Below are positions 35,768 through 45,415 of a stretch of DNA of 64,000 nucleotides, piece after piece (position 1 is the first letter of the stretch; the number at the start of each line of letters is the position of its first letter). The position numbers and the translations under genes were made by a program. Source of the DNA: CBDHFF01 sp965262395 (GTDB taxonomy: Bacteria; Pseudomonadota; Alphaproteobacteria; Rickettsiales; Anaplasmataceae); the NCBI GenBank assembly GCA_965262395.1, contig OZ253531.1, forward strand, positions 744,001 to 808,000. Direction: 5' to 3'. The notes beneath the pieces were generated by a model. It searched no databases, was not told where the DNA came from, and saw only the letters and a program-made list of their open reading frames with translations.

Positions 35768-38700
35768 TCATATCCCTAAAGTTTTAGAGCGGCCAATCAC
35801 CCTTACATTTATGCTAGGAACAGCTTCAAAAAAGTCTTTTTTCTGCATTACTATAGTGTATATGAAATTGTTTTCATTGGCAGGTTGCAGCTCAATAGTA
35901 CGTAATACATTTGACAAATCATTACTTAATATTTGTATTGTGTAGTGATCAAGTTCATTATCAGGGATATAATCTACATAATCTCTCCATACCTCATCTT
36001 TACGAGTTCTGTCTATCCAGGATATTAATATATCATTGTTTAACAATTTTGTTGCTAATACCTGTGTCAGAGCCCATATTCTTAGGCTTGTTGCCATATA
36101 GGTGAACTCTACTGGTTCGACTTCAATTGGATCTTGTTCTACAGACACTGCTTTATATAAGAATGTTCTACCTATATTTGATGGAGGTTGTGGAATAGGT
36201 GTCAGTGCATCATTTAGTAAGATGAACCTTTCTCCTATTTGATGTGTATCAAGTTTATCTTCTGTATTTAGTTTGCCACGTATAAGATTTGATAATCTGT
36301 ATATGTTATCGTCTATTAAATCTACATTTTGAAATTGAATTATTTCATCACCAAGTTTTGCAAGATTGCCTCCATTCAATAGATGCAATTCCGTTATATT
36401 CTCTAATTCCCCATTTAATAATATGATATCAACATAATTTTTTTTATCTATTATATGAGTATGGGCATCATTTAATATTGATGTAGATTGTCCAATTGTT
36501 GCAGCAGTATTGATTCTGGTTAATAACTCATAGTTATCTCCATTATCCATTGAGACGTATATATTTGCGCCTCTCCAGTTTTCTTCTACGCCATTTACAG
36601 CTATATGTATGACATTGTTGTCATTAGTGTTTGGGATTAGTGGCAAATCCAATATATTTATTTCTGTGCTACCAGGAAATACAACAGATTCAGTAAAGTT
36701 TGTTGTGTTAAAATTGGTAGAAGATGTGTCATATATGCTTAGATTTTCTGACGTGCCATCTATAGTTATATCGTTACCATGTTGTACTTTCGTAATGCGA
36801 ATTGTATGAGTTATATTATCTACATTCAGTGTGACTATATCTGAAGGTTCGAGATCTGAATATTTATTTGGCAAAATAAATCTATACGTATTTCTTGATT
36901 GCCAAGCATTGAATAGGCTAATGTCCGCTATTTTTTTTGCATAATTATCATCCATAACTATAGGTAAATTAATAGTAATATTATTGCTGCTATTACTTAT
37001 ATTTCTTGTGCTATAGATTGTACTAAGAGAATAATTTAGATTTTGATTTATATATCGTACATTTACCCTTTTGGGTAGCTCAGTATCTTGTATTCTTCTG
37101 ATAATCAAGGCTTGTCTATTTGAGGTATTATTTATTAATTCCCCTTCATCAATGGAGATTGTTGTGTTATTTCCCCTGGGTAAGAATTTTAATTGGCATC
37201 CAGATTCTACTATATCAAAAAAATATGCGCTCCTTAAGGATTCTAAATAACTTCTTACGGCAGATTGATTGGTGATTGTGTATCCGTATAATATATCATT
37301 TAGATTAGTTACATTAATATCTTCACTATTTAGCCCGACTCTATTTGTTAGATCACTAATTATAGCTGCAACATTTGATAGCCCAAGTTTTCCTTGTATC
37401 CAGTGCCCTGTTGGCCAGTTTGATCCATCACTCCACACATTACTTAAGTTTGGGAAATATGGATATGGTCGAGCGTCCCATGCCCATAAGAATGATCTTT
37501 CTACCATGTTAGAATTAGCCCATTTATCAAGTGTGGCATCAATAGCAATTCTTTGTGCTAGGATATCTATAGTACGATTTGAGTAATGTGGATACTCAGA
37601 TAAAGATGCAGTATTATCCACAAAAACATTTGGTTGATTTGTACATGCATTCACACTCGGGAATCCAAATTCTGTGAACCATATAGGTTTGCTTTCGGGA
37701 ATCCATGCTGTTGGTATACCATTGGATTGAAGATGTGCATTTTCCCACCAATGCGCTATATTCTTCCAGGCATCTCTTGCTAATGAGAAAGTTCTTTTAC
37801 CTGTTCTATTATCTGGGTCTGTATAATAATAATCATATCCTTCACCGCTAGTCCAACCTTCAATAATTTGTTCTTTGCTGAAGCCTCTTATTGGCTGTGG
37901 TTCGTCTGTTATTGGGAAATAGGCGCTAATTCCTATGAAATCAATATTTGTGGATGACCATAAACTATCCATATGATATATTCCATTTTTAGAATGATAT
38001 TCACTCCAATTCGCTCCGTATGATACTAATACTGAACCTAGGCTTGATTTAGCGATTATTGCCAAATGTTCTAAACTTTGAACCCCAGGATAAATATTTC
38101 CTCCTGATTCTGTTGTTGAAATGCTAGTGATTCCTTCAAATTCAGAACCAATTAGCATAGCATCTACATAATTTGCACATAAATTTGCATAATGCTTAAT
38201 AAAAGAATTATATCCATCGTCATTTTGAAAAAAATCATTCATATTTCCTGGACTACCACTAATTAAACCTCTCCAGGGTTTTTCTGGTGTATCAACGAGC
38301 AATATTGGATTTAACATTATTCTGTATCCTCTGGATCTTAGCTCAGTTAAATATCGCAATAATGATGTATCACTGATGGTGCCTCCATAATTAGGCCTGT
38401 TATTTGCATCTCTTGATACTAGTCTAGCTTCGCTTCTTGTAATTTCATTTACTAACCATTCATCTGGTTCATTTTTTGCATCTCCTTGATATTCAACTGC
38501 AGGGAAAACACTGGCGACAGATAGATCTAAACTATCGGTGAACCAGTTAACTACTACTGATACCCATCCAAGATTAGGCAATGTTTCTTGCATATTATTT
38601 AGTGATAACACTGCATCACTAATATTAGTATTAGAGTTCTGATTGATTCTAGAAGCCATTCCTGTTCTGATAAAGTTTTCATCTTCATAGATACCTGGTA

Positions 38701-39421
38701 TTTTTATTTGTATATTTGTGTCATAAACAAATTCTCCGGAACCCGGTATTATATTTATTCCTTGAATTTTTTCTTCTGTGGATAATTCATTATTTGTTCT
38801 ATTAATAATTCTTTTTACTTCAAATGTAAAATTTGGAATCCTATTTCCATAGCTAGTGAGAGGAAAATTTTCAATTACTAAATAGGCCAATCCCCTATAA
38901 GCAGGTGCATTTCCTTCTATAGCAGAGATCAGTGGATCAACTTCTTGATCTTCTGTCCCATAATATAGCCGATAATTTAGATCGTTCAGATTCAATAATT
39001 TTGAGTCTGCCCATATACTATCAATTCCATTTATAACCCCTTCACATATGCTAATTGCCAATGTTATTGTATACATGTAAGACAAGGATGTTAGTTCTGT
39101 TTGGGGTCCTCCTTTTCTATTACCAGATCGTGTAATATCTCGTGTTTCTATTTCTCTTATTGATTCACTCCAAATTATATTTCCTGCAATACGTACATTG
39201 CCATAGATGATAGGAATCATCTTTCCATAAGTTGATGTTTGTACTGACAAATCATCGAGTCTGAAGCCACTTGATATCTGTGAATTTCCGAGATTTAAAA
39301 TATTATTATCTATTTGAGTTCCAGCATAAGCTCCTATTTGAGAGCCAATAAAGCCTCCCACTGGCCCTAATAATGCGTTACCTATGCCAGCAGCGGCCGA
39401 TGATAAAATTAAAGTAGACAT
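35768..39421 (-). CDS. Gene transfer agent tail protein with TIM-barrel-like domain (gp15 type)
   Basis: The 1217-residue protein corresponds to the large tail/host-specificity protein at the end of alphaproteobacterial GTA clusters (orfg15). The N-terminus is Gly/Ala-rich (LLGPVGGFIGSQIGAYAGTQ) and followed by a tail-assembly segment (GKMIPIIYGNVRIAGNIIW). The GTA TIM-barrel-like domain lies at about 300-720 and includes the diagnostic KPIWFTEFGFPSVNACTNQ and NQPNVFVD. A phage-tail domain and a beta-rich C-terminus complete it. AAGGA stands upstream of the ATG at 39421. No other GTA gene is in the window, which fits the dispersed GTA remnants known in Rickettsiales. The reading frame is intact. 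Confidence 0.92.
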   Translation of the reverse strand: MSTLILSSAAAGIGNALLGPVGGFIGSQIGAYAGTQIDNNILNLGNSQISSGFRLDDLSVQTSTYGKMIPIIYGNVRIAGNIIWSESIREIETRDITRSGNRKGGPQTELTSLSYMYTITLAISICEGVINGIDSIWADSKLLNLNDLNYRLYYGTEDQEVDPLISAIEGNAPAYRGLAYLVIENFPLTSYGNRIPNFTFEVKRIINRTNNELSTEEKIQGINIIPGSGEFVYDTNIQIKIPGIYEDENFIRTGMASRINQNSNTNISDAVLSLNNMQETLPNLGWVSVVVNWFTDSLDLSVASVFPAVEYQGDAKNEPDEWLVNEITRSEARLVSRDANNRPNYGGTISDTSLLRYLTELRSRGYRIMLNPILLVDTPEKPWRGLISGSPGNMNDFFQNDDGYNSFIKHYANLCANYVDAMLIGSEFEGITSISTTESGGNIYPGVQSLEHLAIIAKSSLGSVLVSYGANWSEYHSKNGIYHMDSLWSSTNIDFIGISAYFPITDEPQPIRGFSKEQIIEGWTSGEGYDYYYTDPDNRTGKRTFSLARDAWKNIAHWWENAHLQSNGIPTAWIPESKPIWFTEFGFPSVNACTNQPNVFVDNTASLSEYPHYSNRTIDILAQRIAIDATLDKWANSNMVERSFLWAWDARPYPYFPNLSNVWSDGSNWPTGHWIQGKLGLSNVAAIISDLTNRVGLNSEDINVTNLNDILYGYTITNQSAVRSYLESLRSAYFFDIVESGCQLKFLPRGNNTTISIDEGELINNTSNRQALIIRRIQDTELPKRVNVRYINQNLNYSLSTIYSTRNISNSSNNITINLPIVMDDNYAKKIADISLFNAWQSRNTYRFILPNKYSDLEPSDIVTLNVDNITHTIRITKVQHGNDITIDGTSENLSIYDTSSTNFNTTNFTESVVFPGSTEINILDLPLIPNTNDNNVIHIAVNGVEENWRGANIYVSMDNGDNYELLTRINTAATIGQSTSILNDAHTHIIDKKNYVDIILLNGELENITELHLLNGGNLAKLGDEIIQFQNVDLIDDNIYRLSNLIRGKLNTEDKLDTHQIGERFILLNDALTPIPQPPSNIGRTFLYKAVSVEQDPIEVEPVEFTYMATSLRIWALTQVLATKLLNNDILISWIDRTRKDEVWRDYVDYIPDNELDHYTIQILSNDLSNVLRTIELQPANENNFIYTIVMQKKDFFEAVPSINVRVIGRSKTLGI

Positions 39422-39440
39422 ATTATATTCCTTATTTAGT

Positions 39441-39708
39441 ATGTTTGATGTTTGATATTTGTTTGATGTTTGATGTTTGATGTTTGATGTTTGATGTTTG
39501 ATGTTTGATGTTTGATGTTTGATGTTTGATGTTTGATGATGTTTGATGTTTGATGTTTGGTGTTTGTGTTTGATGTTTGATGTTTGATGTTTGATGTTTG
39601 TGTTTGGTGTTTGATGTTTGATGTTTGATGTTTGGTGTTTAATGTTTGATGTTTGGTGTTTGATGTTTGATGTTTGATGTTTGGTGTTTGATGTTTGATG
39701 TTAGGTGT
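39441..39708. repeat. Heptanucleotide microsatellite upstream of the GTA gene
   Basis: About 35 copies of GTTTGAT and its variants (GTTTGGT, GTTTGTG, GTTTAAT) run from about 39441 to 39708, beginning 20 bp upstream of the GTA start. Single imperfect units interrupt it at 39538 and 39565. The 7 bp period is not a multiple of three. The minus strand is open through the whole block (about 97 residues of NIKHQTS-type repeat, 39436-39729), but this is a by-product of the repeat and not a credible gene. The rest of the 474 bp gap to flhA holds only AT-rich sequence. Confidence 0.95.
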
Positions 39709-39895
39709 TGTTAATAGATTGATATTCAAACATCTTATTTTTTATAATATCTTGGTGGAATCACTTTTTATTAGTAACATGCTAGTTTTAGTATTTTATT
39801 ATTTCACGGAGATTATTCTATTTTGAAAAGAAAATCTTCAATTCATTAAATAATGCAAAGTGGCATAATGCACTGATCTAAGAAATTAATACTAT

Positions 39896-41974
39896 TTATA
39901 TTTGCCCTAGAGTCTTTACATTGGCTTTTGGATGAATTTCAGAATGCGAAATGACATTAATTGCAGCTTTAAATTTATCAATAACTGATTTTACGTAAGG
40001 ACGTACATATTGACTTGTAACAAGTACTGGTAGTTCACCCTGCATTGCAAATTTATCAAATATTGTTTTACAAGATGTCACAAATTCTTGCAATTTACTT
40101 GGTGCGATTGATAGTCTATTTTCTTCTACAACTATACCTTCAGTAAAGAGTTTTTCCCATTCTTGTGATAGGTGTAATGCGGGGATATATCCATTTTCAT
40201 TAGTGTTTGCAGCACTTAATTGACGTGCTAGCTTTGATCTTACATGTTCAGTTAATAAGAAAGTATTTTTTATTGATGTATGTTTTTCACCTATTGCTTC
40301 AATTATTGTTGCTAAATCTCTTATAGAAATCTTTTCTGATAATAAATTTTGCAGCACTTGTTGTACGGTTGCTATAGATACTTGACCAGGAATTAAATCT
40401 TCAATTAATTTACTATGAGTTTTTGATATACTTTCAATTAATTCTTGTGTTGATGTATAAGTTACCAAATCTAAGATATTATCTTTAACTATTTCGGTTA
40501 AATGAGTTAGTATTACTGTACATGGATCTATAACGGTATATCCCTTGTCTATTGCATCGTGTTTTAGGTGGTTGTCTATCCACATTGCTGGTAAACCAAA
40601 AGTTGGTTCTGTTGTTTGCTCTCCTTCTAGGCTTATATCTGTACCCATAGGATTCATAGCTAATAATTTATCAGATTGTATATAGCCCTTACCGCAATCT
40701 ATATCTTTTATTCTAATGATATATTGTGTTTTATCTAGTAATATATTGTCCTGTACTCGTATTGCAGGTAATACGAACCCTAGATCTTGTGCTATTTGTT
40801 TTCTTAATGACTTAATCTGTTCTACCATATTATAGTCTAGGTCTTTGCTAATTAAAGGTAGCAAAGAATGTCCTATTTCTAATTTGATAGTATCCATTTG
40901 CATTGTGGTTTCTAATTCTTCTTCTTTAGACCCAGCATCTTCAGCTTCTTGACTTTCTAATTCTTTTTTTGTGGCTTGTGCAGATTGATTGTTCCATATC
41001 ATATATGCAATGCCCCCCATTAGTACAGATAAAGACATTAGAGGCAGTGTTGGCATACCTGGTGCTACCGAAATAAATAATAATAATCCTGAAGTTACAC
41101 TCAATATTTGGGGGTTGGCGCTCATCTGAGCTACAATTGCTTTCTCTGCAGAACCAGTTGTTCCTGATTTTGTTACCAATAGACCAGAAGCTGTTGATAC
41201 AACAAGCGCCGGTATTTGTGATACAAGACCATCTCCAATTGTTAATAGGGTATAGGTATGTACTGCATCAGCAAATGTAAGTCCTCTTTGTACAGCTCCA
41301 ATGATTATACCAGCTATGAAGTTTATAAAGGTGATTAATAATCCAGCTATTGCATCCCCTCGTACAAATTTACTGGCACCATCCATCGCACCAAAGAAGG
41401 TACTTTCACTTTCCAGTTCTTTTCTGCGTGCTTTTGATTCTTCTTCTGAAATTATTCCTGCAGATAAATCTGCGTCTATCGCCATTTGCTTACCAGGCAT
41501 TGCATCTAAGCTAAAACGGGCAGATACTTCTGCAATTCTTCCAGAACCTTTAGTAATCACTATAAAATTTATTATTGTTAATATTGCAAATACTATAATT
41601 CCTATTACCACTGAACCTTGCATTACAAAATTACCAAATGTTTCAATGATATGTCCAGCAGCAGATGGCCCCGTATGTCCTTTAGATAATATAAGTCGGG
41701 TGGAAGCTATATTTAAGGAAAGCCTTAGCATCGTGGCTATCAATAAAACTGTAGGGAATGAATTAAAATCAAGAGATTTATCAATGAATAAAGTGGTCAT
41801 TAAGATTATAATACTGAGTGTGATGGATACGCTAAGTAACACATCCATTAATAGTGGTGATATTGGCACCAGTAAGATTAATATTATAGACATCATAGAC
41901 AATGCAAATAATATATCACCGTGGCTGCTTAGTTTCTTAAGATAGTGTAAGGGTGACTTATTTGTTTTTTCCAT
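39896..41974 (-). CDS. flhA: Flagellar export gate protein FlhA
   Basis: The 692-residue protein is FlhA, the nonameric export gate of the flagellar type III secretion apparatus. About eight hydrophobic segments occupy the first 330 residues. The conserved cytoplasmic loop ARFSLDAMPGKQMAIDADLS identifies the FHIPEP family. The C-terminal cytosolic domain binds substrates and chaperones and ends VISHSEIHPKANVKTLGQI, with the family pattern PVLVTSQYVRPYVKSVI just before. Length is normal. It could in principle be a SctV-type secretion protein, but fliF, fliG and fliQ in the window favour the flagellum. The gene is single, on the minus strand. Confidence 0.96.
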   Translation of the reverse strand: MEKTNKSPLHYLKKLSSHGDILFALSMMSIILILLVPISPLLMDVLLSVSITLSIIILMTTLFIDKSLDFNSFPTVLLIATMLRLSLNIASTRLILSKGHTGPSAAGHIIETFGNFVMQGSVVIGIIVFAILTIINFIVITKGSGRIAEVSARFSLDAMPGKQMAIDADLSAGIISEEESKARRKELESESTFFGAMDGASKFVRGDAIAGLLITFINFIAGIIIGAVQRGLTFADAVHTYTLLTIGDGLVSQIPALVVSTASGLLVTKSGTTGSAEKAIVAQMSANPQILSVTSGLLLFISVAPGMPTLPLMSLSVLMGGIAYMIWNNQSAQATKKELESQEAEDAGSKEEELETTMQMDTIKLEIGHSLLPLISKDLDYNMVEQIKSLRKQIAQDLGFVLPAIRVQDNILLDKTQYIIRIKDIDCGKGYIQSDKLLAMNPMGTDISLEGEQTTEPTFGLPAMWIDNHLKHDAIDKGYTVIDPCTVILTHLTEIVKDNILDLVTYTSTQELIESISKTHSKLIEDLIPGQVSIATVQQVLQNLLSEKISIRDLATIIEAIGEKHTSIKNTFLLTEHVRSKLARQLSAANTNENGYIPALHLSQEWEKLFTEGIVVEENRLSIAPSKLQEFVTSCKTIFDKFAMQGELPVLVTSQYVRPYVKSVIDKFKAAINVISHSEIHPKANVKTLGQI

Positions 41975-42156
41975 AATATACTATTAGTAAAATTAATCTT
42001 TTCCCCCTCACAGTATAGTATAATAACAATAGTTTCAATAGATTATAAGAATCTTCTTACATGTATCAGATATAGTTTTTTTATTTATTATAATGATTTA
42101 ATAATATTTGTGTGCTACAAGCCTCATGATGGTACAAAGCATATTTTATTAGCCAT

Positions 42157-43608
42157 ATGAAAATTTTTAGTGAAGATACAGATTCACAGAATGTCCCTGA
42201 AGATACTCAGAATGAAGGTACAAAATTTAAGGAGATTGGCGATAATAAAACAGAAGGTGACAGTAGATACAATGCGATTATACATGCAGAAGATCTTGAA
42301 GCACAAAAAGAACTGGAAAATATTAAAGAACAATATAATCAAATTGAAAAAGATGAATTATATAAAGAATCTAGTAAAGGTAGTGCTCCTGCAGTAAATA
42401 ATCAGGACATTGAGCTTGATATAGGTAATCAACAGATTGTTCATACTACTAAATCAACATGGCAAAAAATACTAGAGTCTCTAGTCAATTTCAATTTTTT
42501 AGATGTGGCATTAGATGTAATTTTAAATACTCCATTATTCGATAAGAAATCTACGAAAAATGGATTTTGGATGCGTTATTTGGCAAAAGAACGTGAAAGA
42601 AAAAAAGAATATGAGGCAATTTTAAGTAAAACAGATAATATTCGCCATAATAAAGATATTATAAGAACCACTGTAAGACTGCGAGTTATAAATGCAATGG
42701 TTAACATGGCCACATTTTTATCATTAAATGATACTGTACAAAGAATTCAAAATTCTACCTTAGATAGCATTAGTAGCTCACGATCTAGTAATGTTGAACG
42801 CCCACAGCCTTCAGCATTACAAGACGCTACTAAAGAAAAAAATGTCCAAGATTCAAGTAAGTTAAGCGTTCAAGAAAAGGTAAAGGCTTCAGCTAAAGAT
42901 GTATTTCAAGAACAACAGAGGAAGCTAGATGATAGTAAAGTAGTAAACGAAAAAACTGTTATAGAGCAAAGAGCATCTAGAAATGTTCATAGTGTTGCTG
43001 ATATTAATAAAGCCAACATGGTGCGTGTTAGTGTCGAAGCGCAAAGATCAGATCTTAATAGCCCTTACGTTCGTAATAATAATTTTTACTATCATGCTGG
43101 AGCAATGATGACTGCACCAGTCAATGTTTTACAGTTTAATGATGTACCACAACCTAATCTTTCTAGAGATACAGTCACAGTAATAGATAGAGCAACATCA
43201 TCCGTGGTGAATTATATAAAAACATTTGTATCACAAACCATTAATACTATTAAAGAAGTTGCCAAGGGTGTAGCATCTGCAGTTGTGCCAACTACTAGAG
43301 ATACGACGTTTGTCAATAGTAAAGCGACTTATACCCCTAGGAATAATAGTAATGCTCCTAATAATCAAAATATTTTTAATATGTTTGGTAGAGGGGGAGG
43401 GGATTTTGTAATGACCCTTAATGTAATGATGAATGTTCTAAACTTGATGAATCAAGATAATATGCTGCAAGTTGGCACAGTAAGATTGGCAGAGTTTACT
43501 GTTATTCCAAATCAAATGAATAGGACAACAGCTGATAGCTTGATTAGCAAAGAGCAGCGAGAGCAAGATCAATCTCAAGAACAATCTTTTATTAGTCAAT
43601 TTGTATAA
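42157..43608 (+). CDS. Unrecognised 483-residue soluble protein
   Basis: No family is recognised. The first 110 residues are acidic and disordered-looking (EDTDSQNVPEDTQNEG). A more ordered segment with aromatic residues follows (WQKILESLVNFNFLDVALDV; NGFWMRYLAKERERKKEYE). A Q/S/K-rich middle and an amphipathic region (SVVNYIKTFVSQTINTIKEV) come next, then a Gly-rich turn (NMFGRGGGDF), a Met/Asn-rich helix (VMTLNVMMNVLNLMNQDN) and a polar tail. No signal peptide or membrane segment is evident. It is divergent from flhA, with 182 bp between the starts, and has its own transcription unit. Confidence 0.75.
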   Translation: MKIFSEDTDSQNVPEDTQNEGTKFKEIGDNKTEGDSRYNAIIHAEDLEAQKELENIKEQYNQIEKDELYKESSKGSAPAVNNQDIELDIGNQQIVHTTKSTWQKILESLVNFNFLDVALDVILNTPLFDKKSTKNGFWMRYLAKERERKKEYEAILSKTDNIRHNKDIIRTTVRLRVINAMVNMATFLSLNDTVQRIQNSTLDSISSSRSSNVERPQPSALQDATKEKNVQDSSKLSVQEKVKASAKDVFQEQQRKLDDSKVVNEKTVIEQRASRNVHSVADINKANMVRVSVEAQRSDLNSPYVRNNNFYYHAGAMMTAPVNVLQFNDVPQPNLSRDTVTVIDRATSSVVNYIKTFVSQTINTIKEVAKGVASAVVPTTRDTTFVNSKATYTPRNNSNAPNNQNIFNMFGRGGGDFVMTLNVMMNVLNLMNQDNMLQVGTVRLAEFTVIPNQMNRTTADSLISKEQREQDQSQEQSFISQFV

Positions 43609-43685
43609 AATTAATTTTTATATAATAATAAATATTATTTTGTTTATTTTTTAATACTAATTATGTTATTATTTACTTCAAGAAA

Positions 43686-44744
43686 ATGACTTCTATCTGT
43701 ATTATGTTGTTTGGTGTTATGAGTACGTTGCTAATTATTTCCTGCAATGAGTCTACTGACTCTATTGTGGATGACAAAGTTATTGCAAATTATACTGCAG
43801 AATTTCCTGAGTCAAAAAGAAAAACATTGATTGATAATAGTCAGGAAATTGAACCAATAGTACTGAAAAGTACAGAGATATTCTCTGAATTTAATGATGG
43901 AGAAATTTTTGTAAAGATAGACACGGATCTAATGAAGGATAAATTTACAAAATTTAAAAATAATAGCACTAATGAAATATTAATTATTCAATCTGGCGCT
44001 CCTGAGCCCAATAAAAGAATTATGGAATTAAGCTTGCTGCTTGATGCTTTAAGTAGATCTTCCTTATTTTATAACAGTAATATTACACTTTGTTTTACAT
44101 ATTTCCCTTATTCAAGACAGGATCGAGTTACTGAAGATGGTACACCAATAAGTGCAAAAGTGGTTGCAGATATGATAACAAGATTTAATACTGTAGATCG
44201 ATTAATTACTTTTGATTTGCATTCTGCTCAAGTACAAGGATATGTAAATATTCCGTTTAATAATATTAATACAGCTTCATTATTTGCTAAAAAAATAAAA
44301 GATGATATTAATTTTAATAAAGATAATACTGTTGTTATTGCTCCTGATGCTGGTGCATCGTTGCGTGCAAGGAGTCTTGCAAAAGAGCTAGGATGTGATT
44401 ATGCAATAGTAGAAAAAATTAGATCTGCTCCCGGTCAATCAGCCGTTACTGGTTTAATTATTGGAGCGGATATTAAGGATAAGCGGTGTATTATATTTGA
44501 TGATATGGTTGCTGGTGGAGGAACTCTTTGTAATGCGGCTGATATATTAATTGCTCAAGGTGCTAAGAGTGTGGATTCTTGTATTACTCATCCCTTATTA
44601 ATAGGGCAGAGTATTAAAAGGATTAATAATTCTAAGATAGAACATTTATATGTTTGTAATACCATTAGTACACAAGGAAAAGAATCTAGCAAAATATCAG
44701 TAGTAGATATTTCTAATATGCTATTTAGTGAGTGGCGTACCTAG
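43686..44744 (+). CDS. prs: Ribose-phosphate pyrophosphokinase with predicted lipoprotein signal
   Basis: The body of this 352-residue protein matches PRPP synthetase, which makes 5-phosphoribosyl-1-pyrophosphate from ribose 5-phosphate and ATP: FSEFNDGEIFVKI, YFPYSRQDR, DLHSAQVQGY, APDAGASLRA and the PRPP-binding loop CIIFDDMVAGGGTLCNAA. The loop has DDMVAGGGT where DDxxDTAGT is usual, so the second acidic residue is altered. Most unusual is the N-terminus: MTSICIMLFGVMSTLLIISC, a hydrophobic stretch ending in a lipobox (I-I-S-C, Cys20), followed by about 35 polar residues. This predicts an exported lipoprotein, unlike the cytosolic enzyme. No alternative Met lies close to the canonical start. 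It could be a paralogue recruited outside the cytoplasm, or a false signal. Confidence 0.85.
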   Translation: MTSICIMLFGVMSTLLIISCNESTDSIVDDKVIANYTAEFPESKRKTLIDNSQEIEPIVLKSTEIFSEFNDGEIFVKIDTDLMKDKFTKFKNNSTNEILIIQSGAPEPNKRIMELSLLLDALSRSSLFYNSNITLCFTYFPYSRQDRVTEDGTPISAKVVADMITRFNTVDRLITFDLHSAQVQGYVNIPFNNINTASLFAKKIKDDINFNKDNTVVIAPDAGASLRARSLAKELGCDYAIVEKIRSAPGQSAVTGLIIGADIKDKRCIIFDDMVAGGGTLCNAADILIAQGAKSVDSCITHPLLIGQSIKRINNSKIEHLYVCNTISTQGKESSKISVVDISNMLFSEWRT

Positions 44745-44968
44745 GCATCATATATTATTAATACCTAAAATAGAATGTTTTCAATTAATACTATTTTTTA
44801 TATCTAAGATAGTAGTCGGGCAAAGTAAGTTCATCTATGTTATACTGGTATAATAATGTTTTCTAAGTAATTAACTAAATATATTGACTAATCGACTGAT
44901 TTTTTTTCATTCATTATATGAATATATATTACAATAACGATTCACATAATCACGGTTAATAATTATTA

Positions 44969-44994
44969 CATGAGCCCATGTACATTGGTTCATG
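44969..44994. terminator. Hairpin between prs and fliQ
   Basis: CATGAGCC at 44969-44976 pairs with GGTTCATG at 44987-44994 (one G-T pair) around a ten-base loop, between convergent prs and fliQ. No T run follows on either strand. The 280 bp gap shows no gene or RNA otherwise. Confidence 0.35.
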
Positions 44995-45024
44995 GCTTCA
45001 TATAATTTTATTAATGAAATATAA

Positions 45025-45288
45025 TCATTGAGTAAGAATTTTTTCTAGCATCTCATATGTAAAAGTAGATAAAGTATTGCCAATAAAAGACGAAAAAGTA
45101 AGTAAAAAAGAGAATATAACGATTACCTTAGGTACAAATGTTAGTGTCATTTCTTGTATTTGAGTTAGTGCTTGAAATAATGAGACCATTAATCCGACTA
45201 TCATTCCTGGTATAACTACAACAGAAGATATTTTTAGAAGCACCCAAACTGCTTCTTGAGATATTTCAATTAATTCTAAAGATTGCAT
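45025..45288 (-). CDS. fliQ: Flagellar biosynthesis protein FliQ
   Basis: The 87-residue protein has two membrane helices and the FliQ pattern ISQEAVWVLLKISSVVVIPG, then VGLMVSLFQALTQIQEMTLT and FVPKVIVIFS. FliQ forms part of the FliPQR export channel of the flagellar apparatus. Length is typical. It stands alone on the minus strand, away from fliP and fliR, in keeping with the dispersed flagellar genes of this genome. Confidence 0.95.
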   Translation of the reverse strand: MQSLELIEISQEAVWVLLKISSVVVIPGMIVGLMVSLFQALTQIQEMTLTFVPKVIVIFSFLLTFSSFIGNTLSTFTYEMLEKILTQ

Positions 45289-45415
45289 TGCTATATCCTC
45301 GATATTTATACAAGAGCATAATATATGATGTCACATTACAATAAGATTGACAATCATAGAAATAGGTTTATTTTATTGAATTTTTTTAATAGTATTAAAA
45401 GCTTAAGCAGTAAAT

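Noticed and set aside
39436..39729. A 97-residue minus-strand open frame of NIKHQTS repeats
   Set aside because: It is produced by the heptanucleotide microsatellite, which has no stop codons in this frame, and it encodes only the repeat.
39896..41974. SctV component of a virulence type III secretion system
   Set aside because: The sequence is of the FlhA type and the window also holds fliF, fliG and fliQ with flagellar signatures.
44745..45024. A tRNA or small RNA gene in the gap between prs and fliQ
   Set aside because: One imperfect hairpin is present but no T-loop consensus or cloverleaf can be built.
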